Shown: positions 47,301 to 57,500 of the stretch, piece after piece
How the letters are laid out: every line of letters starts with the position of its first letter
How positions within the stretch are numbered: position 1 is the stretch's first letter
Translations under genes and position numbers: made by a program
Notes under the pieces: model-generated
The model's input: only the letters and a program-made list of their open reading frames with translations
What the model was told of the DNA's origin: nothing
The model's database searches: none
Source of the DNA: Tribonema minus
Lineage: Eukaryota > Sar > Xanthophyceae > Tribonematales > Tribonemataceae
DNA: 64,000 bases
Assembly: GCA_017506865.1 (NCBI GenBank)
Contig: JAFCMP010000013.1
Location: 620,001 to 684,000 of the forward strand
Direction: 5' to 3'

Positions 47301-50300
47301 GGCGCTGAGGCGCGGACACGGTGGCAGCGATCAGCAGCAGCGGCAGCGCTCAGTTGTGACATTGGTGACAGCGGCAGCGGCAGCAGCAGCGCTCACTGAT
47401 GGCGATTTGTGACCGCAACAGCGCCACTGTTGGCCGTCGATCTGCACCACCGTTGCAGAAATCAGCACGGTGCGTGACCGCATCAGCGCCGCAGCTGACG
47501 GCCGCCCTGCACCACCGCTGTAGAAATGAGCGCACAGGCGGCGCAGTCCTCCGACCCTACCGTAATCCAGGCCGAAGCGCTGGAAGTTCAAGTGGAATAC
47601 GAAGTTCAATGGAATGTGGCCGTACCACAGGTCGGCCTGGCCGAGAATGAGTCGCCTGTGCGCGTTTCTCGGAGGGCTGGCACTGGGAGGGTTTTGGTCG
47701 GGGCCTCGGCTGCAGGGTTGGGGGTCGGGAGTAAGGGGTGAAACACGGCCATGCTGCACACGCGCGCAGGGGTCAGAAGCCTGACCCCCACCCGCCAGCC
47801 CTCTGAGAAATGCGCGCGCGCGACTCATTGTGTGGCCGGGCCGACCTGGTGGATGGCCGCGTTGAACTTGAACTTCAGCCTGACTTCAACCGTGGCCACT
47901 GACACCCAGCCCTGACCCCGCGGCCCACTGCCCTTGAAGCACGCGAACGCGACTCACCATTGGCCAGGCAGACCTGGTGCAAGTTCGCGCAACAGCCCTA
48001 ATCTTAAACCTACCCCCCCCCCCCCCATTTCTGCCCCCTGTACCCTAGCCCTGACCCCCCGGCCCACTGCCCTGAAGGCGCACGAACGGTAATCACCAGT
48101 GGCCAGGCCGACCTGAAGCATAGCCACAAGTACTTGAACTTTGCATTCCACCCAAACTTCCACTGCCCTGGATGTGCGCGAACACAACAGGCCGACCTGG
48201 TGTATGGCCCGTACCACCCCAAATCTTAAAAGTAACCCCCCTGACCCCATTCCTGCCCCCCCAAACCTTGCCGTAACCCCCCAACCCACTGCCCTGGAAG
48301 CGCGCGGACGCGACTCACCCTTGGCCAGGCCGACCTGGTGCATGGCCGCGTTGAGAAAGTCCGTGATGGCCTGCGGCGTGCAGCCCGGCGGCACGTTGCC
48401 GATGAACAGCTCCAGCTGCGCAGCAAGGGGGGCGGGGGGGGGCGGTGGGGGGGCAGCAGGGGGAGCAGACCCAGAGTCAGACTCTGCGGATGGTGAGTCT
48501 CAGCGCTGCACAGTCGGCGGCGAGTGCCGACACACTGATGGGAGTTCCATGAAGCACGCGTGTATGGCTAGGGGGCGGGTGCTGCGGACAGTGAAGGTGG
48601 ACCAGGAGGCAGTGCTACAACCGCAGCGTGGCCCCATCCAACGTCAAGGCAAGTCACTTTGCAACCATGGTGCTCTCTACCATCACCACATTGCGAGCCA
48701 CAGATGCTGCAGACTATAAGAGCTGCTGTTAAGGACCCTATCACTGGCATTAAACGGAGCACATCTGGTACCAATGCTTGCAACCGCAAGTCGCACAGGG
48801 TCGTCAATGGTGCGGTCAGCCTTTCGGCGCAGCTCAACGGCTCGATCAATGAAGTGTGTAATGCCTGACAGTAACCTCAGTGTCAGGTTTCAGCACTGCA
48901 CACCAGATCGTAACCCTACTATAGCATTAAAGTCGTAACCCTAGCCCTACTGCAGCAGCAACGCTCGCCACACCTCGTACTCGGGGGGCGCAGCGGCGTT
49001 GCAGCTACGCTGCTGCTGCCGCGGCGGGTGCCGCCGCCGCTGCTGCTGCTGCTGACAGCAGCGGCCTCGCCATCACAGGCGCGACGCGGGTGCTTCCAGC
49101 ACATGCCGTCACGCGCTGACATGTGCATGGCGACGTAGAACAATCGGGTACAGAACATGCACATGCGAGCGAGCGAAGAGGGGGGGGGCGACGGCAATGC
49201 GGGCGGGCGGGGGAGGGGGGGGAGGAGGGGGGGAGATGCGGAGGACACGAGCGGTAGGAGGGGAACGAAGACGGCGAAGGGAGGGCGGAAAGGGCGGGGG
49301 GGCGGAAGGGGGGGCGGGCGGGGGGGGGGAGCACGCATTAGTGCTGAGCCCTTACATAAGTGGACGTCACGAACCGTGCATGCTGGCAGCTGCTTCTGAC
49401 CGTCCTGACCGCGTGGTCGCGGACGTACACATTTGTACCGCTGAGTGCGAGCATGCTACGGTGGGGCGACACTTGCCGGGAGCACAGCCTGCCTGCGCCT
49501 TAGTAGAAGTTGCAACTGACGGGCGCTCCAGCCTCGTGTCTGTCTACTACAAGCCTTAGCCAAGGCCCAGCCTCACCGCAGCCCTGACGCTAATTTGCGT
49601 CCTACCCTGCGTCGACGATCGGCCATGGCATCCCAAGCTCTTGAAGCGCAGCCGCTGTCCTCTCAGTTCGCACCACGACAGCCGCAATCTGCCTTGAGCC
49701 TGATTCTCGGCTACCTCCTGCAACCCCCCAGGGCACCGCCCCCCCTCCCCCCCCCCCCCCCCCCCCCCCGCGCCCCTCCTCTTGCCCAATAGCACCGACC
49801 TAATTGAACTTCAGTGGGCGCCCCCCCCCTGCACGCAAGCGGCCGCTGACAATGCACTCACGCACACGGCAGCCGCGCCGCCGACTGTACCTGCGTCTTC
49901 AGCACGGGGTTCGCCATGGCAGCCCCCAGCCCCCCCGGCATCGCCCCCGGCCCGTAGGGGGACATGCCCATCAGGCCCCCCCCCCCCATGGGGTTCCCCA
50001 TGGGCGCACCGCCACCTCCCATGATGGCATGCCCCCCCGTCGTGATGGTCGTGCGGTTGGCGAGCGTGGGGGGGAGGGCGGTGATGCCCTGAGCGATGAG
50101 GCCCGCTGCCACGGTGGGCGGCAGGCCCAGCAGCTCCTTGGGGAGGTTCACGTTGGCGAGCTGCGGCGGGATGGGGGGGGGGGCGAAGCGCGACTTCCTG
50201 CGAACCGACGAGCGCGACGGTGTAAGCAGCCGGGGGGGGGGGGGGTGAGTGATCGCAGGGCACGAGGGGGGGGGGGGGGGGGGGAGCAGCTATGGGGCTT

Positions 50301-53300
50301 GAGAGAGAGGCGCAATGTGTGTGCGCCGGTTACAGAGAGCAGTGACGTTACGGCAGCTCTGTGCCAGTACGTTGTGTGTGATGTCGCTTGTGAACGTGTG
50401 CCAGTGCAATCAGTGGACGGGCATTTCAGTCGGGATATTATGCGCGCATCGGACCAAGAGGGCTGCGACAGTGATCTCTGGCGCGACAGTCGGATGTGAT
50501 CACGTCGTTGCTTGAACTTCCGCTTGGAGACTTCACACGCTTGCGGCGCATAATGTACTGGTGCCACCAGTTTCAGGCCGAGGTGTTTCAGAACCTGTGC
50601 TTGCTGGCACGACAGCAGAGATTTTGACATAGCAGAAGCAGCTGCATCGGGGCTTGCATGTTCCACATCTGACCCATTTGGCATGCTTGCTAGGTGCATG
50701 ACATGTCGTTGCACATCTACGCTGTACCTGACTCAATCCCTCCCCCTGCCTCTGCCTTAAAGGGGGATGCTGAATGACCCCAAGCATTGACGCACGTAGT
50801 GGTGCAAGTTGAACGCCACTCGAGATTTCTGCTCCAGCTGACTTGCATCAAATCCTGACAGCAGATGCCAAATCCTGAAGCGTTTGGTGCCAACCAGCAG
50901 TGTTTGTCACCAACTCAAGCTACATAGGACTATCGCATTTCATTGCCGACCAGAAAGCGTCATGGTCACCATGCTAAAACTATCACATTTCAATACTTTG
51001 GCATCAACATGACAACTCTTAATGTACGCACCTGGGGCTGCGGCTCCTGCTGCGGCTGCGGCGACGCTCTCTGCATCAGAAACAAAGACAATACACAGCG
51101 CATGGTGAGAAGAGCACTGCAATGAGTGCGCAGAGCGTATCTAGATGCTGGCAGAGCCAGTTTGGTGCCAGATGTCAAGGGGGGGAGAGGCGGGAGGGGA
51201 CGGGGGGACAAATCAAAATATCTCGAGCCTGCCACAACTGTCAAGTCCCTTCACGTCATGCACAAACAAATATGACGGAGCAAGCAAGCGAGCATGATAG
51301 AGTACGGCGGGCGCACGCCATATGAAGTTGCAGACAACAGCGACTCGCCGTGCACGACCAGCATCAAAAGTCACAGTTGACGTTCAGGTTTAACTTCAAG
51401 TTGAAATTGAACAAATCCAGGGCCTTGCCTGCTGTCCTCCCTCCTCCTGCTGCCGCGGCTCCTGCTGCGGCTGCGGTGCGATGAGCGGCGCGAGTCGCGG
51501 TCCCTGTGCCTGCACATGCGCGCATGCGTACAAGCCACCGCGTAGTTCCGTGAGCGCTGCAATGCATTGGCGCTTGAGAAAGCAGCGCCGGGCATGCATA
51601 CGCGTGCGAGGCCATGTACAATTTCAATGAGCACTGTGGCCGTGCATGCATACAGATACACACAATTTCATTATGTTTGCTTCGCACTGACAAACGATTG
51701 CGGGTGTTTGCTGCCGGACACGGGCAGGTTCCTGAGGAGTGCAGGTTGAGCACTGATGACACCTGCATCATCGGGCTGTTGGCTGTAACTGACGACCTCG
51801 CGAGTATGAGCACACATGAAGTCGGCTACAGCAGCAGAAGACGAGTCGTGTACAGCTAGAGCGGGATATGGTGTAGACTGTTAACCGGCAATCACTTTTG
51901 ATGCTGGCCAGCGCTTACAGCTGTGCATACCTGCTGACATGGTGTCATGTGCACGCAACAGTGCTCAAAGTGCTTACAGCTGTGCATACCTGCTGACATG
52001 GTGTCATGTGCACGCAACAGTGCTCAAATTGCACTGAGCCTCTACAGCAATGAGCATGTTATATCTACAGCCCTTACTGGACGACCGTCAAAGAGCGTAT
52101 TGCTCTGCACTGCAACGCGCAACTGCGACACAGCCACGGCTTACATATCTGATGTCGACTGCATCAATGTCATCCGCATTTCAGCAATCAACTGCTGCCG
52201 CTGCAGGCAACACAGGTTTCTGCCGCTGCAGGCAACACAGGTTTAGGCCCGGCTCCATGACATGCTTGCAGCTGACAGGTGGCGAGCTTATGAGCGCTTT
52301 GACTCGAGCTGAGAGCCTGCTTGCTCGCAGCACAGCCGCCAATACTAAATGCGTCAGGGACTGTCAAGACAGCAGAGGACACATGACTCCCAACAAACTG
52401 CAGTGCGTAGCACTGCTCTAAATAACTTAAACTTGCCGTTGGTGATAGCGGCATCAGGTGACATTGCAAGATTTGACGCTGTTGTACATGTATTGTTGGA
52501 ATAACCCTGTCAGACTGCGGTCCCCATCAGCGGCTGCCGAGCTGCAAGCATGAGCATGATGCGCCAGCGGCACTACGCGTCACTGCATGAGCCGCAGTGT
52601 GAACTCAGCTCACCCGCCTGCATCATAGTCGCAATCCCTGCCGCAGCGGCCGCTGCGCCGTGACCACAAAGCGCCAGCGATACTAGCCACCGCAGCGTTA
52701 CAACATACACCATCACTGAACTCGTATCACCTGTCGTGGTCGCGGTCCCTGTCGCGGCGGCTGCTGTGGCGCGAGCGCGAGCGCGAGCGCGACCGCTTGC
52801 GCCCCGACTCCCTCTCCTTCTCCCTGCCGTCCTTGCCCTTCTCCTTGTCGGCGTCCGCGCCATCTTTATCCTTGTCCTTGTCCTTATCGCTGCTGCCGCG
52901 CCTGTGATCACGCTCCTTGTCCCTGTCCCCCCTGTCCCCCCTGTCGCGGTGCCTGTCGCGGCCCCCCTTGTCCCCGTCCCTCTCACGCTCCGCGCTGCGC
53001 CTCTCCTTCCGCTTCTCCTTGCCCCCATCCCCCTTCTCCCCATCCTTGTCGCCCGCTTCATTCTTGTCACGCTTGTCGCCTTCGTCGTCGCCGTCGGAGC
53101 GTTCGCGCTTCGTGCCGCGCGCGCTGCGGCCGGTGTCGCTCTTCGGCGATTTCAGCCCCTCCTTGCCGGACTCTGCTTCTTTGGGTTCCTTGTCTGCTTC
53201 TTTGGGCTCCTTGTCTGCTTCTTTGGGCTCCTTTTCTGCTTCTTTGGGCTCCTTGTCGCCGGCGCCGTTCTCGGCATCTGGTTTCGCGGCAACGTCGTTG

Positions 53301-54414
53301 TCGTCGGAGGCGTCGTCCTTTTTCACGGTGAGAAACACGTTGCCCATCTGCACATCACAGAATACAGACGAGTGGAATTAGATCTTGCGCGGGCAGTGCA
53401 GAGGATGAGAGTGCCTGCGCTCGCATGCAAAGTGTTGAGTGGTCGTCGTCAGTGCACAGGGCTAGCATTTCTGGTGAGTGCAACAGCCAACAGATTTCTG
53501 TATTGCATCACTCATGCCGCTCTACCCACAACGCTCAAGATCCCTGAATTCAGTTGCTGAGGACGCCGCCTTGGAATGGCCAGGCTTCATGTTGCCGCTG
53601 CAACCGCTATGAGGCCTCCATGACCAGGTCGAGGCTGTTGATGCACCACCTTCTCGTTGAACACAGGTGTGGGTCAAAATCACTCAAGGCAGACAAGAAA
53701 AGGTCAAACATTTACGTGCCTTCAATGGGTGGATGATGCTGCAGCAGCAGAAGGCCTAGCGCATTCCCACCAAACTCAATGCAACCTTGTTGGTGGCTGT
53801 ACTCCAGCTCTGAAACACAGCTCTGAGTTGTGCCGCTGCTGGGGGTGCTGCGCAGGCAGTGTGTTCTTGCTGCTGCTCAACTTGTGAAGCTTTGACGTAG
53901 GAGCTTGCACTGCACCGGCACTAAAGCTTGAATGACTACGACTTGACATAGCTGGTGAACACACCGTCGGTGTCCCGAGGACGTCTTGTGCCTGCATGAA
54001 GCTCAACACACCCCAAGATGGCGCGGCAACACCCGACCAGGGCGCACTGGTGCCAATTTCCGTGCATGAGCGGCACTGCTTAACTAATGCAGCAGTGTAC
54101 AAACCAAAAGGGCTCCCCCCGCAATGCTGCTCTGCAAGCTGCACAAAGTCTGCCGCTAGCACTTTAAAGTCCGGACGGATGAAAACAACCTTCGTTCTCA
54201 CCTTCAGCTCGTGAAAGCCCTTCACCGCCTTTTGCGTGAGCTCGTCCGACTCATACTGGACCTTGCAGGTGGCACAGCCCGCAGTGGCGGCATCAGCATC
54301 CTCGCCGCTAATGATACTGAAGCTCTGCAGGGGGCCCACTGTCTCGAGCAAGGTGCGGATCTCCTGCACGGGCAGCTGTTCAGGCCAGCCGCTGATGGTC
54401 AGCTGCCGCGGCAT
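41345..54414 (-). CDS. U2AF2: U2AF large subunit (U2AF65)-like splicing factor with extra N-terminal RRM
   Basis: Twelve minus-strand exons: 54414-54202, 53347-52731, 51509-51429, 50197-49891, 48415-48319, 47095-46962, 46597-46475, 45554-45452, 43934-43771, 43123-42962, 42183-42064, 41437-41345 (TGA). Phases agree; 737 aa. U2AF65 binds the intron polypyrimidine tract and recruits U2 snRNP in the nucleus. Seen here: an N-terminal RRM (1-82 or so); a KEPKEAD-repeat, Lys/Asp/Arg-rich then RS-rich region (to 303); a linker starting KSRFAPPPIPPQL (U2AF ligand-motif position) with a Gly/Met-rich tract; RRM1 407-495 (LFIGNVPPGCTPQAI, GLAKAPGDP, RPSSYRGPP); a second RRM 525-615 (IFVGNVPLEA, GLTTAPGNP); and a C-terminal UHM 642-737 with EDMREECSRYG, IEIPR and an R-x-F (RTF). 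The intron after 51429 has a GC donor. Canonical U2AF65 lacks the first RRM. Confidence 0.9.
41624..41640 (+). repeat. interstitial TTAGGG tract
   Basis: Almost three TTAGGG units in the last U2AF65 intron, next to donor-edge copies of the penultimate exon. Confidence 0.85.
41680..42060 (-). repeat. U2AF2: donor-edge copies of U2AF65 exon 42183-42064
   Basis: Three or four decayed copies of the plus-strand motif CGCACCTTGGTGGCC (minus strand GGCCACCAAG|GTGCG), at about 41690, 41799, 41882 and 41966. Some extend into the codons for QYV. They lie downstream of the real donor at 42063 in transcript order. Confidence 0.85.
42225..42610. repeat. intronic tandem repeat, about 70-75 base unit
   Basis: About five copies of a unit containing GTACTTGAAGATGGAAGTGAG followed by CTGCTGTCGCGGTGAATGA and TTGACATCACA variants. 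Inside it, at about 42415-42440, lies a copy of the first 25 or so bases of U2AF65 exon 42183-42064 with its acceptor. Confidence 0.85.
42790..42876 (-). repeat. U2AF2: donor-edge copy of U2AF65 exon 43123-42962
   Basis: About 87 bases matching the 3' half of the upstream exon (VVRIGSVVNADELVDDESYQ and following). In this copy the bases at the donor position read GAG|GCATGT, not GAG|GTATGC. Confidence 0.88.
43731..43756 (-). repeat. interstitial telomeric tract (CCCTAA on plus)
   Basis: Four CCCTAA units ending 14 bases from the donor of U2AF65 exon 43934-43771. Confidence 0.9.
43990..44210 (-). repeat. U2AF2: two acceptor-edge copies of U2AF65 exon 43934-43771
   Basis: Copies at about 43993-44092 and 44140-44205 repeat the exon start (PGNPIVHVRMNARFSFLEF in the first), including the GCGCAG|CGCCC acceptor. 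In both, the sequence after the exon edge diverges into intron-like text. Confidence 0.9.
44769..44794 (-). repeat. interstitial telomeric tract (CCCTAA on plus)
   Basis: Four CCCTAA units in a U2AF65 intron. Shorter CCCTAACCCTAGG pieces follow at about 44889 and 45106. Confidence 0.9.
45150..45354 (-). repeat. U2AF2: two donor-edge copies of U2AF65 exon 45554-45452
   Basis: About 55-base copies of the exon end (LQQFLGSAMQQVGLTT with ACAG|GT) at about 45150-45204 and 45300-45354, nearly identical to each other. The spacing is 150 bases, so an exon-edge-plus-intron unit was duplicated more than once. Confidence 0.92.
46745..46769 (+). repeat. interstitial (TTAGGG)n array
   Basis: Four TTAGGG units in the U2AF65 intron between exons 47095-46962 and 46597-46475. 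Confidence 0.9.
47250..47312 (-). repeat. U2AF2: acceptor-edge copy of U2AF65 exon 47095-46962
   Basis: About 60 bases repeating the exon start (PGDPIANVRVSQKFAFAT on the minus strand, with one Ala changed) plus the CTCAG acceptor. The flanking GCGGACAC...GGCAGCGATCAGCAGCAG intron text is shared as well. Confidence 0.92.
47830..48215 (-). repeat. U2AF2: donor-edge copies of U2AF65 exon 48415-48319
   Basis: At least four copies of the plus-strand motif TTGGCCAGGCCGACCTGGTGCATGGCCG (the end of the exon and its donor) at about 47832, 47961, 48100 and 48188, spaced roughly 90-140 bases. A weaker copy lies near 47628. Each is followed by similar CCCTGACCCC-type intron text. Confidence 0.87.
51030..51075 (-). 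repeat. U2AF2: copy of part of the RS exon 51509-51429
   Basis: The minus-strand text CGCAGCCGCAGCAGGAGCCGC found in the RS-encoding exon recurs here, inside the following intron and followed by GTGCG. It is short and of low complexity, so independent origin is possible. Confidence 0.6.
51913..52029. repeat. 59-base direct tandem repeat
   Basis: Two adjacent near-identical units (CTTACAGCTGTGCATACCTG through CAACAGTGCTCAAA), period 59, in the U2AF65 intron upstream of the RS exon. Confidence 0.95.
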
Positions 54415-54577
54415 CTTTGTTGCGCTGCCGTCTATCGCCAACTCACACCGTCAGGCGCCTGGTTTGAAAGATCTGCAAATCCGCAAAAAAAAGTGATCTG
54501 TTGAGCATCATCGTACATCATTTTTTTTTAGTACTTGCGAGAGAGGAGGCATAGGCTGGAGCCGAGAGGAAGCTGCG
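54415..54577. promoter_or_regulatory. divergent intergenic spacer between U2AF65 and NDUFS7
   Basis: Only 163 bases separate the two start codons, so promoters and 5' leaders for both genes must lie here or within the first introns. It contains an A8 run and a T9 run (about 54485-54530) around CATCATCGTACATCA. No TATA box is obvious. Confidence 0.6.
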
Positions 54578-57500
54578 ATGCTGTCAATCACATCTCGTAA
54601 GTCTTCAAACCTCTGCCTGCGCGCTGCCGCGTGGTGCTGCTGTGTAGCATGTAATGTTTCACACAGCGATCCAGGTGCTGCAGCCAAACCTGACACACGG
54701 TCTGCCTTCATGCTCTTGCTGCAGGTCGCGCCTTGTGCATGCTGCAGAGTCAGGCGCCATCAGCATTGAGGGCTGCTCCTGCTGCACGGAGCATTCACTC
54801 CACTCACAGAACGGAGAGCCTCAGTCCAAGCAAGGTGAGCTCGGCTGAGAAGAGGTCTTTCCTGAACACTTTGTTCCGCTATGCGCGACTCGTGTTCGAT
54901 ACCTTGACGTGAGCTCGGTGCCGTATCGTCTGCTGTGCGAGCCCATGCGCGCTCTTGCGATTGTGCGCCGGAATGAGCATTATGCCAACTGCGTTCGATG
55001 CGCACAAAGCTCAAGTGATTTCGATCACAGGCACCTCTCCATTGATCGCCATGCCCCTCAGTAGCTGTGGACACGTTCATTTTTCACTTTGAGCTTCGTG
55101 CTTGCTGCTATTTGACTTCACTCCGAGTGCCACAAGCAAAAAAGACATACGCCAACTCCAATTTACTTACTTTGGTGACTTCAACACACCTTAATCAGGT
55201 GGAGACGCCTGACCAGCTGCTGCAAACCAAGGGGAAGGTGGAGTATGTGGTGTCAAAGGTGGACGAGCTGGTGAACTGGGCGCGGAAGGGCTCTCTCTGG
55301 CCCATGACGTTTGGGCTGGCGTGCTGCGCTGTCGAGGTGCGTTCCACACTGAAAATGGCGCAGTTGCACGCTGCATGTGCGGCATGCGCCTCATACTCAG
55401 TACGGTGCACTCAGCACCTTCATTTGAACTGATGGCTTGATGGGGGCCGCTGGACGGCTGCCTCTTGTTGGTGGCAGCTGCCGGTGTACTTCACGAGTGA
55501 CGCTCCTGCATTCACCTGCACCAGCCATGTGGCTGAATGACACCAATACTTCACATCGATGCCTGTTGCTGGAGCTAGTGAACACACACATAACAGCTGC
55601 AACATCAGCAACTGCCCGCATGCAGTTTTGCGCTTACAGTAGACATGATGTTCCATCAAAGTATCACATCAATGCCTCTTGCTGGAGCTAGTGAACACGC
55701 ACATAAAAGCTGCAACATCAGCAACTGCCCGCATGCAGTTTTGCGCTTACAGTAGACATGATGTTCCATCAAAGTATCACATCAATGCCTCTTGCTGGAG
55801 CTAGTGAACACATGTGCTGTAGCTTGTAAGATACACGGCAAGTTGTCATGGCAGACCGCAATGCGCAGCATGGCAGCCTTATGCACAGCCCACTGGCCTT
55901 GCGGCAGCTCTGTGCTCAACTCACTGATGCTGTTGCGCCAGACTGACCTCATGCCAAAACATTGGATGGGTGCGGCCACCGATGGCGGTTCCTGACCATG
56001 GCGTGCCTTTTCGCCATGGCTGCTGCTGTGAGCTGTTCAAGAGTTTCTTGAGCCTATTTACTATCATTGCAGCTTGGACAGTCTGCACAATCACATTAGA
56101 GTGTCATGCCTGTGCATGTGGGCGCTCAAAGCTCATGTGCACGGTCGTGCCTCGTCATATGTGGTGTTACATGCGAACCGTACCGTTTGATTTCTGCTGC
56201 ACGGACGATGGACACTGCAGCTGCGCCGCGCTACGGCATGAAGCAGTGTGAACACCTTCTGTTCCCAAGTCTTACTGCTTCAGGTGTACATGCTTACTCC
56301 CCGCTTATCGCTGCTGCAAAGGCGACGCGCGCGGCAGCGTGGCGCTGCAGCATGGAGCGTGTAGGCTCGTCTTCTCATCCCTCATAGAAACATATATGTA
56401 TGTACCTTCTGTGCTGATTGCTTGTACTATCATACGGTACCTGCGTGTTGATCGCCTTTTCGCAGATGGTGCCCCCGGCGGTGCCGCGCCAGACGCGAAA
56501 GCGCTCTGGTCTCGCGTCAGCCATACCTCATACATACTTACCCCTTGCCTGACTGCCGCACACAGATGATGCACGTGGCCGCTTGTGCTATGACATGGAT
56601 CTCTATGACATGGGTTTGCCATACCGCATACACATGTTTCCCTCACTGATCGCTGCTGCACACCGATGATGCACGCGGCGGCTTCGCGCTACAACATGAA
56701 GTGCGACGACATGTGGTCTCATCTGTTATACATACGTACCCCTTTGCTGATCGGTGCCGTGCACAGATGATGCACGCGGCTGCGTCGCGCTACGACATGG
56801 AGCGCTTTGGTCTCGTGTTCCGCGCGTCGCCGCGCCAGTCCGACGTCATGATCGTGGCCGGCACGCTGTGCAACAAGATGGCGCCGGCGCTGCGCAAGGT
56901 ATGCAAGTGTAACTGCGGTAACTGTCAAGCCTGCAAATGGCAATGCATATATCTGCAATAGGCTCTGACACTTGAATAATGCATTCGCGCTATCCTGGGG
57001 CTGTTGGCGTGCAGTAATCAACTTTGCACGCATGCGTGATATCTCACAGCTGCTGGTGTGCAGAAGTACATGTTCTATGCAGGTGCTAGATGATGTATGC
57101 TGATGCTGTGTGCTGAGCTGCATCATGATTGTCGGTGTGCAGCAACAGGTGTGCACGCAGCTGCTAGGTGCCCCGCCTGTACCTCCGCGCGTTGGTCATA
57201 GTCATTAGTGTAATGTGCTTCTGCCAAAGACGGTGCCAGCACGCTGTCAGCTACATGGTTATCAGGTACATGCGGTTTGACTCCTGCTGCGTGCACACTG
57301 TGAGTTGCTGCACTGACGTCCATGTCCGTTCAGATCTCTGGGGACGTGCAAAGCGCCCCATGGAATCATAGACTCTTTCTAGCAGGCAATGGTCTAGGCG
57401 CACTTTCATTGGCAGATCCCTCATCAACTGCACACTTGTGACTGACTGCTTTCTGGTACATGGTTCAAACCGGGCTTTCTTGCGCTCTACATCCAGGGAG

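Noticed and set aside
50990..51090. An additional U2AF65 exon encoding SDAESVAAAAAGAAAPG
   Set aside because: It is a shifted-frame reading of a partial copy of the RS exon; joining 51509-51429 directly to 50197-49891 keeps phase and the expected protein.
52736..53560. 274-codon plus-strand ORF rich in Val, Ala and Leu
   Set aside because: It is the antisense reading of the RS/Lys-Asp-rich U2AF65 exon; its composition is the complement of that repeat and it has no independent features.
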